Shown: positions 1-9,842, numbered from the stretch's first letter. The stretch is DNA of 64,000 nucleotides from Hymenobacter gummosus (GCF_003970915.1 NZ_RXOF01000010.1:157444-221443); one strand, 5' to 3'. Translations and numbers: made by a program. Notes: generated from the sequence alone by a model not told the origin.

Positions 1-3000
1 CAGCAGCACCAGCTTGCCCCAGCCCTTCTTAAAGGCTGCGTCGGCGGCGGTGCGGCGGTGGGTGTACTCGCTGCCGGGGTCATCGAGCACCACGCGGTAG
101 AGGTAGGTGCCGTTGGCCAGCTGGTCGCCGTAGGTGTCGGTGCCGTCCCAGGCGTACTCCGAGATGTTGTTGCCCACGCGCACGTTGCCCAGCTCGCTCT
201 GCATGATTTCCTTCACCACCTTACCCGAGATGGTCAGAATCTGGATTTTCATGTTGCGCGGCGGCGTGGTACCGGTCAGGGTAAACACGAAGCGCGTGCG
301 GCTGGTCACCGGGTTCGGGTAGGGGAAGACGTTGGTGATGGTGGCAGCCGAAATGACCTCGAAGCTTACCGCGTACAGCTGCGAGGCCGCGGGGTTGTCG
401 GCCATGTCCTTGGCCTGCACCTCCAGCTTGTAGACGCCGTCGGGCAGCTTCTTGGCCGCCGTCAGCTCGGCCGGCAGGAAGTACACCTTGAAGCGGCCCG
501 CCGTGGGCTGGCTTTCCGTGCGAATGAGCTGGGTGTTGGTCATGTTCACGCGCTCCACGCGGCCGTCGGGCCAGGTCAGGAACAGGTCCACCTTGTTCGG
601 GTCGGTCAGCGGCCGGCGCTTGTCCTCGTACTTCACGTCCACCAGGATTTCGGGGTTGGTCGAGACGATGTCGCCGTTGAGGATGTGCTGCCCGTCGAAG
701 GCCACGTCGAGCACCGGCGGCAGGGTGATGGTGGGCGCGGTCAGCACCAGGTTCAACTCGTTGTTGATGTCGGTCTGCTCCGGCAGCTTGTCCGAGTTGG
801 CCACGATGCGCACGTTTACTTCCCCGCTCAGGGCGGCCACGTTCAGGCGGAAGTTGTAGCGGGCTACTGAGTCGGCGCGGGGCAGCTGCGAGAAGCCCGC
901 GGCGCGGGTGGCCCACACCGTCATCGTATCCTGCCGCCCGCCGCTGACCTGGGTCACATAGGCCTTGGCCCGCGTGCGGCCCGTAAAGTCTACGTCCGAC
1001 ACGTTTTCGAAGAACACCGGAATATCCAGCACCCCGGTGCTGGCCGCCGCCGCGCTCAGCGTCGTGGCCGCGTAGGCGTTGGCCGGAATGGCGGGGTGGT
1101 CGCGGCGTACGGTGCCCTCGGGCAGGCCGCGGTAGGTAACCAGCCACTGCTTCAGCTGGGGCGGCGTGCGGGTTACCACGTCGCGCAGCTCCAGCTCCAG
1201 GGCCAGGTAGGGATACTGCCGGGCATCGACGCCGCTGAGCGAATACGAGGTGGTGGAGCCGCTGTTGGTGCCCGTTACGCTCGGGTTGAGCACGGTGCGC
1301 TGGTTGTTGGCGTCGTAGCCCACCAGGCGCAGGGTGTACTCATCGGCGGGCCCGTCGGGGCGCTTGAGGGTGTAGTGGAGCGTCTGCCACTGCAGCGCCG
1401 GCCCGATGCGGGTGCTGGTGATGGTGCCGCTGGTGTTGCGGCCCGTCAGCGTGGCGTTGAGCGTGATGATCTGCTCGTTGCGGGGCGTCGGGTCGGTAGG
1501 TGAGAACGTGACTTCCTGCGCCTGCGCCGGGAAGCCCTTGCGCAGCAGCATGGCCAGCGGGTCACCGTCCTGCGCGGTATTGATGAGCGAGGAGCCCATG
1601 CTCGTCAGCTGAGCCTTCAGAGCGGGCAGGAAGCTGGTGTACTTTACGTGGTTGACCGATACCAGCGACACGTAGGCTCCGTTGGGCACGTTGCGCAGGA
1701 AGTTCAGCAGCTGCGCCTGCCGGTAAGCAGTGTTGATGTTGTCCGCATTCAGACTATCCCGCAGGTTGACGGTAGTAGAGAAAAAGAACAATGTCCGGCC
1801 GCCGGCAATGTCACCGCATTTCTTCCAGTTACCGCCGGGTACGTTGTTAATCACGTTCAGGCTCACCGGGTCGATTACCATGGCAATAATGTCGTGGGGC
1901 GACAGGGTAGTGCTGTTATTCGGATTCAGACCCGTCTGACCGCAATTACCCACCGGCACCAGCTGCCCATCCAGCTTGAAGCCGTAGGTGGTCGGGAAGT
2001 TAGAAGCCGACAAGTCCGTGGTATTCAGACCCACCGTCTTCAGCTCCAGCGTTTTGGTTATAGGGTCAAACTCCCACTGCCCGCCCGGGGTGCGCTGCGT
2101 TATTTGCTGCGTCGCGTTGCTGGCCATCTGCGCGTAGTGGCTCTGCGACCAGCCGCCCGGGCTGCCGTTGATAAAGCGGAACGAGCTGCGCATCCAGGTA
2201 GTATCGAGCCCGGCCGGCACCGTGCGCGGGTCAAAGCGCACGCGCCAGTAGAATACCACCGAGTCGCGGCCGGGCACGTTGGGCAGGTTGGGCGTCCACG
2301 TGGCCACGTCGAGGGCCGTGAAGCTGGTCCGGTTCACGGGCGAGGTAAACGTAGGGATGGTATCCAGCTGAAACTCGTAGCGGAGCGGCGTAGCCTGGGG
2401 AATGTTGCTCTGCACCACCAGGCGCGCATTGGCGCGCCCTACGATGGCGAAGGGCGTCGGCTGCAGCAGGGTAATGCCGCCGTTCAGGAAATTGTGAGTG
2501 AACGTGGCCGTGTTGTTGGTTTCCGACAGCTCCGGAATCACGTTCGGGTCGTCGAGGCGGACGGTAAAGGTATTGTTGCCGAATACGGCCGCCGACGAGG
2601 GGTTGGTGAGCGTCACCACCACCGTCGTATCGCGCAGGAAGTACGGGATGGTGACGGGAGGATGGGTGATGGTTCGGGGAGTACCAGTGCTACCCGGGGC
2701 AGTTACGGTACGCCCGATGGTGATGTTGATGCTGCGCACCGGCTCAATCTTGCCGTAGTTACTCAGGCGCAGGCGCAGCCGGAAGCTGGGCGCCGACGAC
2801 AGCACCGGCCCGCTGCCCGTCGTCGACTCGATGGCAACCGGCGCGACGCCGGGCGTAAACTGGTAGTCGGGCAGGGCCGGCGAGAACAACGACACCGCCG
2901 GGTCGCCGTGCCAGGTGATGTTGGTCATCATGGCCTGGCCGTACAGCGTGGTGAGGATGTAATTGATGTTCGGGTCAGAACTGGTCTGAATCCGCCGCAG

Positions 3001-5259
3001 CGCCTCCGCCTGGATAGCCGCCAGGGGCTTGCCGTACCAGGCCGACTCGTTGAACAGCATCTTGTACACCTGCGTCAGGTATATATGCTGGTTCTCCGCA
3101 ATGTCCAGATCCGATTCGGCCATCCAGCCGATGGAACCCTTGCCGTCGGCCAGCACCCAGTCTTCACCTAGGGAGCCGCCCGCGGAGGCACTTCGCCCGA
3201 TGGCACAGCCAGCAGCTATAAACACCGGGTATTTGCCGTTCTGCGCGTAACCGCTGCTGGCCTGGTTGATAGGCGGCGGCAGCAAGTCAATCGTCTCGTT
3301 GGAGCCGTGACCGAAATAGGTAATCAGGGCCAGCCCCGCGTTGACCTGCGGCACGATAGGAGCCGTGCTCGGCCCCAGGGCAGTATTGACAATGGTCGTC
3401 ACATTGGCACCGAAGAAGGGCTTGCGGGCCATGCTCTCGTAGCTGGCCAAATAGCTGACCAATTGCTGCTGCTCGGTCACACTCTTTCCACCCGACATGT
3501 GCAGCAATTCTTTGCGCCAGGCCGCCGGGGTGGCGGCTTCATGGGCGCGCAGCTTGTTTAGGTAAGCCAGTACCTGCGCGGGCGTACGGGCCGGAATGCG
3601 GCCCGTAATCATGCGGGGCACGTAGTCGCCGTTCTGCCAGTCGGACGTGAAGAAGACATCCGACTGGCCGCGGGTGGAAACCGGCACCAAATCCGGATAC
3701 AGGTCCCGCTCATTGGCCGGAGCCTGCCGGTACATGTAGTTCATGCCATTGCCCCTCTCCGAAACAAAAACGCCCTTGCCCAGTAGCAGCAGGTACTGCC
3801 CGGTGCGGGAGCCCGTCTGCATATAGCGGGCAAACTGCCGCACCGCCAGCGGCGACCGTTCGCCGTAGTGAAACTGGTCGTAGAGCATTTCGCTGGTTAC
3901 CACCAGCGTATCATAGGCAATACGGCCCGTCCCGGCCGTAGCCCGGTAGCCGGCGTACTGGCGCACGATGTTGACGCCGCCGACCGGCTTCATCAGTGCC
4001 CGGCCCGTCACAATGATAAAGTTGGGTTGCGAGGGGTTGAGCGAGGTGCGGAAGCCCACGCGCTGCGCGGCCGCGGGCGTCAGGCTGCGGCTGGCATCGG
4101 TCAGCAACAGGTGGCGCGTGGTGGCCACGGTACCCGGAAAGCCGTAGGCCCGGCTCTGCCCGCCCAGGGCGGCGCCCACCGTCCGGCGCACGTTGGCCGG
4201 GTCGGTCACGTCGTAGCCCACCACGGTGGCGGGGATGCTGTCGAGCTGGTAATAAGCCGCACCGGCCAGGGTGGAGTCGTTCCAGAAATGTACGGCCCGC
4301 TGGCCGCTGCGCCAGTGCGCCACCTGTGGGCTGACCACGCGCACGTAGCCGAGGCGGTATTTGTCGTTGTTAACGGGCAAGGCCCGCTCAAGGCGCACCC
4401 CCAGCTGACCGTTGCCGGTAAAGTCGCTGCTTTGCAGGCGCAGCACCACCCGCCGCACCTGGTACGGCGCGTAGGAAATGGGCGTGGGCGTCAGCAGCCG
4501 CGGCGTTCCGTTGTTTCCCGGCAACACCGAGATGTTGGTGTTGTGCGTTCCGAGGTCGGCGCCTACCAGCAACGTTTCCAGCCAGGCCTGCGCCCCGGTC
4601 CGGGCGGGGCGGAACAAGGAGTCCATAACCACGTTGGCGGGGTTGCCCTCCAGGTCGCCGCTCAGGAAGCCTTCCCCCTTATCGGCCCAACTCAGGAAGT
4701 GGGGGCCCGAGTCGGTCTGGCCGAAGTTGTAATCCCCGGTGAACATCTTCAGGCGCGGATTCAGCCAGCTCGGGTGCACGGTGCCGGTGGCGGCCGTGGT
4801 ATTTTCCACCATGCGGCGCCCGTTGGTGGTAGTCGAGACGGTCAGGAAGTACGCGGCCGTATCGGTAAACAGGCTGTACAGCTTGTGGGGCTGGTCGGCC
4901 GCGTCCTTGTACATGCCCCGGTCCAGGGCGCCGTCGTTACGCTGCCCGTAGAACTCGAAGTAGGTGGTAGCGTCGAGCTGGCTCTGGTTGCCGCCGCCGT
5001 ACATGGCCACCTCGCGGCCCCGGCGCCACAGCTGCACGCGCTGGGGGTTGGTGCTGGCCGACAGCCCCGCCTGCGTCAGGTAGGCCTGGTCGAGGCGGTA
5101 GATACCGTCCTTGGTAATCTTGATTTTATAGTAGGCCTGCGAGGGCACAATCCATTCGTTGCCGTACGGCCCCGATTGGGCCCGGCCCGGCAGGCTCAGC
5201 GCCAGCAGGCTCAAGAGCAGCAGGCAGTGGGCGCGTGTAAGTCGGTACAAGTGCTTCAT
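1..5259 (-). CDS. PorU2-like type IX secretion sortase, C25 cysteine peptidase (3' end outside window)
   Basis: At least 1753 codons; the frame is still open at the left edge, so the C-terminus is missing. ATG at 5259 begins a clear signal peptide (MKHLYRLTRAHC..., Ala-Gln cleavage near residue 28). The central part resembles gingipain-type C25 peptidases: YFGHGS with His651 and AAGCAIG with Cys685, a 34-residue spacing close to that of gingipains. Several Ig-like beta domains follow, and the visible end carries a FlgD-like Ig module (YPNPVTSRT, WDGTDTYGDQL, NGTYLYRV). This architecture matches PorU2-type proteins, which are thought to remove T9SS sorting tails and attach cargo to the cell surface. 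It lies 57 bp downstream of a PorV/PorQ-family gene on the same strand, which supports a T9SS role. The exact PorU versus PorU2 assignment is inferred. Confidence 0.85.
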   Translation of the reverse strand, partial: MKHLYRLTRAHCLLLLSLLALSLPGRAQSGPYGNEWIVPSQAYYKIKITKDGIYRLDQAYLTQAGLSASTNPQRVQLWRRGREVAMYGGGNQSQLDATTYFEFYGQRNDGALDRGMYKDAADQPHKLYSLFTDTAAYFLTVSTTTNGRRMVENTTAATGTVHPSWLNPRLKMFTGDYNFGQTDSGPHFLSWADKGEGFLSGDLEGNPANVVMDSLFRPARTGAQAWLETLLVGADLGTHNTNISVLPGNNGTPRLLTPTPISYAPYQVRRVVLRLQSSDFTGNGQLGVRLERALPVNNDKYRLGYVRVVSPQVAHWRSGQRAVHFWNDSTLAGAAYYQLDSIPATVVGYDVTDPANVRRTVGAALGGQSRAYGFPGTVATTRHLLLTDASRSLTPAAAQRVGFRTSLNPSQPNFIIVTGRALMKPVGGVNIVRQYAGYRATAGTGRIAYDTLVVTSEMLYDQFHYGERSPLAVRQFARYMQTGSRTGQYLLLLGKGVFVSERGNGMNYMYRQAPANERDLYPDLVPVSTRGQSDVFFTSDWQNGDYVPRMITGRIPARTPAQVLAYLNKLRAHEAATPAAWRKELLHMSGGKSVTEQQQLVSYLASYESMARKPFFGANVTTIVNTALGPSTAPIVPQVNAGLALITYFGHGSNETIDLLPPPINQASSGYAQNGKYPVFIAAGCAIGRSASAGGSLGEDWVLADGKGSIGWMAESDLDIAENQHIYLTQVYKMLFNESAWYGKPLAAIQAEALRRIQTSSDPNINYILTTLYGQAMMTNITWHGDPAVSLFSPALPDYQFTPGVAPVAIESTTGSGPVLSSAPSFRLRLRLSNYGKIEPVRSINITIGRTVTAPGSTGTPRTITHPPVTIPYFLRDTTVVVTLTNPSSAAVFGNNTFTVRLDDPNVIPELSETNNTATFTHNFLNGGITLLQPTPFAIVGRANARLVVQSNIPQATPLRYEFQLDTIPTFTSPVNRTSFTALDVATWTPNLPNVPGRDSVVFYWRVRFDPRTVPAGLDTTWMRSSFRFINGSPGGWSQSHYAQMASNATQQITQRTPGGQWEFDPITKTLELKTVGLNTTDLSASNFPTTYGFKLDGQLVPVGNCGQTGLNPNNSTTLSPHDIIAMVIDPVSLNVINNVPGGNWKKCGDIAGGRTLFFFSTTVNLRDSLNADNINTAYRQAQLLNFLRNVPNGAYVSLVSVNHVKYTSFLPALKAQLTSMGSSLINTAQDGDPLAMLLRKGFPAQAQEVTFSPTDPTPRNEQIITLNATLTGRNTSGTITSTRIGPALQWQTLHYTLKRPDGPADEYTLRLVGYDANNQRTVLNPSVTGTNSGSTTSYSLSGVDARQYPYLALELELRDVVTRTPPQLKQWLVTYRGLPEGTVRRDHPAIPANAYAATTLSAAAASTGVLDIPVFFENVSDVDFTGRTRAKAYVTQVSGGRQDTMTVWATRAAGFSQLPRADSVARYNFRLNVAALSGEVNVRIVANSDKLPEQTDINNELNLVLTAPTITLPPVLDVAFDGQHILNGDIVSTNPEILVDVKYEDKRRPLTDPNKVDLFLTWPDGRVERVNMTNTQLIRTESQPTAGRFKVYFLPAELTAAKKLPDGVYKLEVQAKDMADNPAASQLYAVSFEVISAATITNVFPYPNPVTSRTRFVFTLTGTTPPRNMKIQILTISGKVVKEIMQSELGNVRVGNNISEYAWDGTDTYGDQLANGTYLYRVVLDDPGSEYTHRRTAADAAFKKGWGKLVLL

Positions 5260-5316
5260 TATCAATAGCTGGTTTAGCCCAGAAGTACGCATGCGATATG
5301 CCAGTGTTTACCGTCT

Positions 5317-6423
5317 TTATTTGAAGCCGTAGCCCAGGGACACCATCACCGAGTTGGCCTGGGAGCTGCTGCCCAGCCGCTCGATGGCCAGGCGCGACAG
5401 GGCCAGATCGAGGCGCAGGCCGCTCAGGGCCACGCCGACGCCCAGCGTGGGCTGCACCTTCCACTCCTCCTGCCCGTCGAAGGCCTGGATTTTCTGGATG
5501 TTGGTGGCGCCGCCGCGCAGAAACAGCAGATTCTTGTAGCCGAGTTCCGCGCCCACGTGCGGGGCAATGCTCACGAAACTGCTCGAAATAGGAGTGTTGC
5601 GCTTGCCGTCGGTGGTCATTTCCAGATCCACGGCGGCCACGGCCGTCAAATCGGCGGGCAGCTTGAACGAGCGGCTCACGCCCAGCACGAAGCGGGGCAG
5701 CGTGACCTCGGTGCTGTTTTTGGGGATGAAGTCCAGCGTGTCCTTGGTGGGCTGAAACTTCTCGGTGTTGATGGACCAGGCGTTGAACGTGGTGGTAATA
5801 TCCCGCGCCATCAGGGCGAAGTTCCAGTTGCCGCGCTGGTACTGCGCGCCCGCGTCGATGCCGAAACCCCAGGCGTCGGCGTAGTCGCCCACGTTGCGGT
5901 AGATGATTTTGGCGTTGGCGCCCACGCGCAGGCCGCCGAGGGCCTCCAGCTTGCGGGCGTAGGAGAGCAGCAGGCCGTAGTCGGCCACCGAGAAGTAGGT
6001 GACGCGGTCGTAGCTGATCTGGTTGTACTCGTTGACCAGCGCCCGGGTGTCGGGAATGTCGTCGACGCCCACGCGGATGAGGCTGGCCCCGATGGCGCTA
6101 CGCTCGTCCAGCGGCATGGAAAAGGCCGCGTAGTCGTTCTTCACGATGCCCGAAAACAGCTCGGAGTGCATCAGCACCGCGTCGTACTTGGTTTTCTGGC
6201 CCAGCAGGCCGGCCGGGTTCCAGTAGCCGGCGGTGGCGTCCTGGGCCAGGCTTACCTGGGTACCGCCCATGGCCAGGGCCCGCCCCCCTACCCCGATGGA
6301 GAGAAAGTCGTTGCTGTACTTGGGCGTGGCGTCCTTGCTGGGGGTAGTCTGCGCCTGGGCGGCCGCGGCGGCCAGCGAGGCGGCCGAAAAGACGATAATA
6401 CTGCGGCGGAAGAAGTGTGGCAT
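5317..6423 (-). CDS. PorV/PorQ-family T9SS outer-membrane protein
   Basis: 368 aa. The ATG at 6423 was chosen because it starts directly at a signal peptide (MPHFFRRSIIVFSAAS..., cleavage after AQAQ, about residue 25); upstream in-frame codons would add a non-signal extension. Residues 46-72 carry the family hallmark GGRALAMGG...DATAGYWNPAG, followed by alternating strands expected for an outer-membrane beta barrel. PorV acts as a shuttle that delivers T9SS cargo to the PorU sortase; PorQ is a related anchor-complex protein. Here the gene precedes the PorU2-like peptidase by 57 bp, so the two probably form one transcript. The sequence alone does not separate PorV from PorQ. Confidence 0.85.
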   Translation of the reverse strand: MPHFFRRSIIVFSAASLAAAAAQAQTTPSKDATPKYSNDFLSIGVGGRALAMGGTQVSLAQDATAGYWNPAGLLGQKTKYDAVLMHSELFSGIVKNDYAAFSMPLDERSAIGASLIRVGVDDIPDTRALVNEYNQISYDRVTYFSVADYGLLLSYARKLEALGGLRVGANAKIIYRNVGDYADAWGFGIDAGAQYQRGNWNFALMARDITTTFNAWSINTEKFQPTKDTLDFIPKNSTEVTLPRFVLGVSRSFKLPADLTAVAAVDLEMTTDGKRNTPISSSFVSIAPHVGAELGYKNLLFLRGGATNIQKIQAFDGQEEWKVQPTLGVGVALSGLRLDLALSRLAIERLGSSSQANSVMVSLGYGFK

Positions 6424-6632
6424 AAGGTAAGGTAGGTGGCGTCTGGACCCGGTAAACCGGCTCCACAACGCAAGTTACTCATTAATAGTGCGGCGCTGGT
6501 GCGCAAATCTGCCGCGAACATAGTGCCAGACTATTGAACCGGCAAAGAGGTTGCGCCAGCCGGCTAAACTTCCTCCGCACCGGCGCCCTTGCGCGCCGCT
6601 GGCTCACATGATTGGGTGATGCCCACGCGCAC

Positions 6633-6660
6633 AATTCATAATTAACAATTAATAATCAAT
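6633..6660. repeat. solo AT-rich heptamer repeat arm
   Basis: Four degenerate heptamers in a row (AATTCAT, AATTAAC, AATTAAT, AATCAAT) in an otherwise GC-rich divergent spacer. The same word type builds the arms of the inverted repeats at 14247-14346 and 48335-48493, but no inverted partner is seen here. The rest of the 6424-6716 spacer shows no gene. Confidence 0.5.
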
Positions 6661-6716
6661 CACTTAACTCAAACATCACTCAGCAAACATTGGCTAAACG
6701 AAATTATTTTCACCCA

Positions 6717-6752
6717 GTACCTTGCGTTGCAAAGTACCTGCCTTTATATTTG
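6717..6752 (+). promoter_or_regulatory. padR promoter with palindromic operator
   Basis: A perfect Bacteroidota -7 box TATATTTG lies at 6745-6752. Just upstream, 6717-6737 is an inverted repeat GTACCTTGC-GTT-GCAAAGTAC (8 of 9 positions symmetric) that covers the expected -33 region. A PadR dimer bound there would block its own promoter, so autoregulation is the natural reading. Transcription would start near 6757, which rules out any start codon upstream of 6786. Confidence 0.6.
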
Positions 6753-6785
6753 TACCATTCTTCACCGACTACCGCCCGCAAGCCC

Positions 6786-7196
6786 ATGAAAGTCGAAAAC
6801 ACCCAAGTGCAGATGCGGAAAGGCATTCTGGAATTCTGCATTCTGGAAATCATTGCGCGGGGCGAGGTGTATGCCTCCGACATGCTGGAGGAGCTAACCC
6901 AAGCCCGCATGATTGTGGTGGAGGGGACGCTGTACCCCCTGCTCACCCGCCTTAAGAATGCCGCCCTACTCGATTATACCTGGAAGGAATCGAGCAGCGG
7001 GCCACCCCGCAAGTACTACACCCTCACGCCGGTGGGGCAGGAATTCCTGCACGAGCTGCGCCTGACCTGGGAGGAAATCGAAGACTCCATCCAGATTATC
7101 CGCAGCAAACCCCACGGCGCCGCGCCGCCCGCGCCCGGTCCCGACGACCTCGTGCCGCCCGCCCCGCCCTTCGCCGCCGGCGACGCCTCCATCTAA
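6786..7196 (+). CDS. PadR-family transcriptional regulator
   Basis: 136 aa. Residues 1-95 are a typical PadR winged helix: MRKGILEFCILEII, DMLEEL, EGTLYPLLTRL and PPRKYYTLTPVG, the last being the wing. A helical segment (ELRLTWEEIEDSIQII) would form the dimer interface. The last 35 residues are a Pro/Ala/Asp-rich tail. The ATG at 6786 follows a well-placed promoter and palindrome. The gene ends 24 bp before the PspC/DUF2807 gene; PadR plus PspC-domain pairs are common in Bacteroidota, where the regulator is thought to control the envelope-stress-like membrane protein. The inducer is unknown. Confidence 0.92.
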   Translation: MKVENTQVQMRKGILEFCILEIIARGEVYASDMLEELTQARMIVVEGTLYPLLTRLKNAALLDYTWKESSSGPPRKYYTLTPVGQEFLHELRLTWEEIEDSIQIIRSKPHGAAPPAPGPDDLVPPAPPFAAGDASI

Positions 7197-7220
7197 CCAC
7201 CGCTTAGTTGCAGCACTGCG

Positions 7221-9842
7221 ATGAAAAAGAATATCAGCATCAACCTGCAGGGCCTCATCTTCCACATTGAGGAAGATGGTTACGAAGTCCTCCAACGCTA
7301 CCTGCAGGACGTGAAGGCGCACTTCAGCACCTTCCGCGGGCACGAGGAAATCGTGGCCGACATCGAGGGCCGTATCGCCGAAATCTTTGCCGCCCGCACC
7401 TCGGCTACCAAGCAGGTCATCACCTACGAGGACGTGCAGGCCATGATGGGCAAGATGGGCCGGGTGCAGGACTTCCAGAACGACGGCAGCCTCGACGAGG
7501 ACGACGACGTGGCCGACACGGCCAGCTACGGCCAGCCCCTGGGCGGCCAGCAGCAGGCCTACGCCGGCACGGCCACCGGCCCGGCTCGCCCCGCCACCGA
7601 CACCGCCGCGCCCGCCGTGGAAGAGCCGCGCCGCCTCTACCGCGACATGAGCAACCGCCGCGTGGCCGGCGTAGCCGCCGGGCTGGCCCGCTACTTCAAC
7701 GTGAACCCGCTCTGGATTCGCCTGGGCTTCGTGCTGACGCTGTTCTCCATCTTCATTGGCGACTTCGTGGGGGCCCTGCCCGCCGTGAGCATCCTGGCCT
7801 ACGTCGTCCTCTGGATTTCGCTGCCCAAGCGCTACGACGACAACCGCCCCTTCCACGACGACGACGTGACCCGCAAGCTGTTCCGCGACGCCGACAACGG
7901 CTCGGTGGGCGGCGTGGCCGCCGGCCTGGCCCATTATCTGGGTATTGAGGTGGCCGTGATGCGCATCATCTTCGTGCTCAGCATCTTCCTGGGCGGCACC
8001 GGCCTCTTCCTCTACCTGATCCTGTGGATGGTCATTCCGCCGGCCGTCACGCTCAGCCAGAAGGCGCAGATGCGCGGCGAGGCCGTGACCCTCTCGGGCC
8101 TGGAAAACAGCCTGCGCAACCCCCAGCAGCCGACCAACCGCCCCGTAGGCGCCTTTCTGGAGGAAATAGCCCGCGCCGTGCGCCCCATAGCCCGCGTGCT
8201 GGGCACCGTCATCCGGGTGTTCGTGGGCATGATGTTCCTGCTGCTGGGCTTCGGCCTGCTGATGGGGCTGCTGATCCTGGCCGGCGTGGCCCTGGGTTTG
8301 CTGCCCGAGTCGCAGAACATTGAGCTGTTCGACAAACCCGCCTACACCGTGCTGGCCGGCGTGCCCGCCTGGTTTGTGGTGAGCGGCTTCCTGGCCGCGG
8401 GTATTCCGGTGCTGCTGCTGCTGTTCTCGGGCATTGGCCTGGTGATGCGCCGCTGGCTGCTGGGCCGCACCCCCACCCTGGTGCTGCTGGGCCTCTGGAT
8501 GATTGGCATCGTGGGCTCGGTAATGGGCGGGGTGCGCCTCTCCCAGGAGTTCCAGGAAGAAGGCTACTTCACCGCCAACCGCACGCTGGGCACCATTGCC
8601 AGCCCCGTCGTTTCGCTGCAGGCCCGCTCCCTGGAGTACAACTGGGAAATGCGCCCCGACCTCACCCTGGTAGCCGCCGACAGCGGCGCGGCCATCACCC
8701 TGGTGGAAGACTACTCGGCCCGCGGCCGCACCGAGGCCGCCGGCGCCGCCCAGGCCCGCAACAGCATGAGCTACCGCGCCATGGTGCGCGACTCGGCCCT
8801 CATCCTCGATGACCGCTTCACCTTCAAGCCCGGCGCCATCTTCCGCGGCCAGCAGCTCGACCTGACCCTGCGCCTGCCCCGCGACAAGCGTTTCCGCCTC
8901 AACAACAGCTTCGCCTACCACCTGCTCGACGAGGATGACTTCGTGGGCGGCCACCGCCCCAACGACCCCGACAAGCACCTCTACGAGCTGGTGGGCCGGC
9001 AGCTGCGCTGCCTCGACTGCACCGCCGAGGACCTGCCCGAAGACGCCCTCAACGACGAGGACTACTCCGAAGGCGACGAGGAAGTCAACATCGGCGACAT
9101 GCGGGTGCGCGTGAACACCGACAACGACGAGGTGCGCGTGTCGGTCGACGGCGAGGGCGAGGTCAACTTCTCCACCGACCCCGGGGCCTACGGCAACAGC
9201 CGCGAAACCTTCAACTTCACCGACTTCAACGACATCGACGTCTCGGGCGCTTACCGCGTCGTCATCCGCCACGGCGAGCGGTACAGCGTGGAAGCCTTCG
9301 GCTCGGACCGCGCCCTGCGCAACCTGTCGGCCGACAGCCCCGGCAACGAGCTGCACCTGCGCCCCCGCCACCGCGGCTTCCTCAACTTCGGGGCCCGCAA
9401 CGACGCCGACAACCGCGTGCTCATCGTGGTGGAAACGCCCGAACTGGAAAGCCTCGACCTGAGCGGCGCCGTGCAGGCCAAAGTGGAAGGCTTTGAGAAC
9501 CTGGGCACCCTGCGCGTCGACCAGTCGGGGGCCAGCCACATGAGCTTCCAGGGTCAGGCCCGCACCCTGGCCCTGGACATGAGCGGGGCCTGCCGCGCCG
9601 TGCTGCAGGGCAGCGCCGACCGCCTCAGTATCGACGGCTCGGGCGTGTGCCAGGTACACGCCGACGCCTTCCCGGTGCAGCGCGCCGACGTGGAGCTGAG
9701 CGGGGCCAGCAACTCGCGCCTGAACGTGTCGGACGAGCTGCGCACCGATGTGTCGGGCGCCAGCCAGGTCACTTACCGCGGCGCGGCTTCGAACGTGCAC
9801 AACCAAAAATCGGGCTCTTCGCGAGTGAAACGCGTGGAATAG
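7221..9842 (+). CDS. PspC-domain membrane protein with C-terminal DUF2807 (head GIN) domain
   Basis: 873 aa. Two PspC domains lie at about residues 133-204 (RRLYRDMSNRRVAGVAAGLA) and 215-275 (RKLFRDADNGSVGGVAAGLA), each ending in a hydrophobic helix. Further transmembrane segments occupy about 323-436. A charged linker (DEDYSEGDEEVNIG) follows, then a repetitive beta-helix-like DUF2807 domain from about 663 to the end with repeated LSGA/SGAS turns. PspC proteins sense envelope stress in other bacteria; DUF2807 is a putative adhesin-type fold. The gene is probably co-transcribed with padR. GC content is very high, which produces a long open antisense frame with no coding support. Confidence 0.9.
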   Translation: MKKNISINLQGLIFHIEEDGYEVLQRYLQDVKAHFSTFRGHEEIVADIEGRIAEIFAARTSATKQVITYEDVQAMMGKMGRVQDFQNDGSLDEDDDVADTASYGQPLGGQQQAYAGTATGPARPATDTAAPAVEEPRRLYRDMSNRRVAGVAAGLARYFNVNPLWIRLGFVLTLFSIFIGDFVGALPAVSILAYVVLWISLPKRYDDNRPFHDDDVTRKLFRDADNGSVGGVAAGLAHYLGIEVAVMRIIFVLSIFLGGTGLFLYLILWMVIPPAVTLSQKAQMRGEAVTLSGLENSLRNPQQPTNRPVGAFLEEIARAVRPIARVLGTVIRVFVGMMFLLLGFGLLMGLLILAGVALGLLPESQNIELFDKPAYTVLAGVPAWFVVSGFLAAGIPVLLLLFSGIGLVMRRWLLGRTPTLVLLGLWMIGIVGSVMGGVRLSQEFQEEGYFTANRTLGTIASPVVSLQARSLEYNWEMRPDLTLVAADSGAAITLVEDYSARGRTEAAGAAQARNSMSYRAMVRDSALILDDRFTFKPGAIFRGQQLDLTLRLPRDKRFRLNNSFAYHLLDEDDFVGGHRPNDPDKHLYELVGRQLRCLDCTAEDLPEDALNDEDYSEGDEEVNIGDMRVRVNTDNDEVRVSVDGEGEVNFSTDPGAYGNSRETFNFTDFNDIDVSGAYRVVIRHGERYSVEAFGSDRALRNLSADSPGNELHLRPRHRGFLNFGARNDADNRVLIVVETPELESLDLSGAVQAKVEGFENLGTLRVDQSGASHMSFQGQARTLALDMSGACRAVLQGSADRLSIDGSGVCQVHADAFPVQRADVELSGASNSRLNVSDELRTDVSGASQVTYRGAASNVHNQKSGSSRVKRVE

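Noticed and set aside
6966-9806. Very long open frame (946 codons) on the minus strand across the PspC gene
   Set aside because: It is antisense to a well-supported gene; its translation is His/Gly/Val-rich with no family pattern, the known effect of GC-rich third positions.
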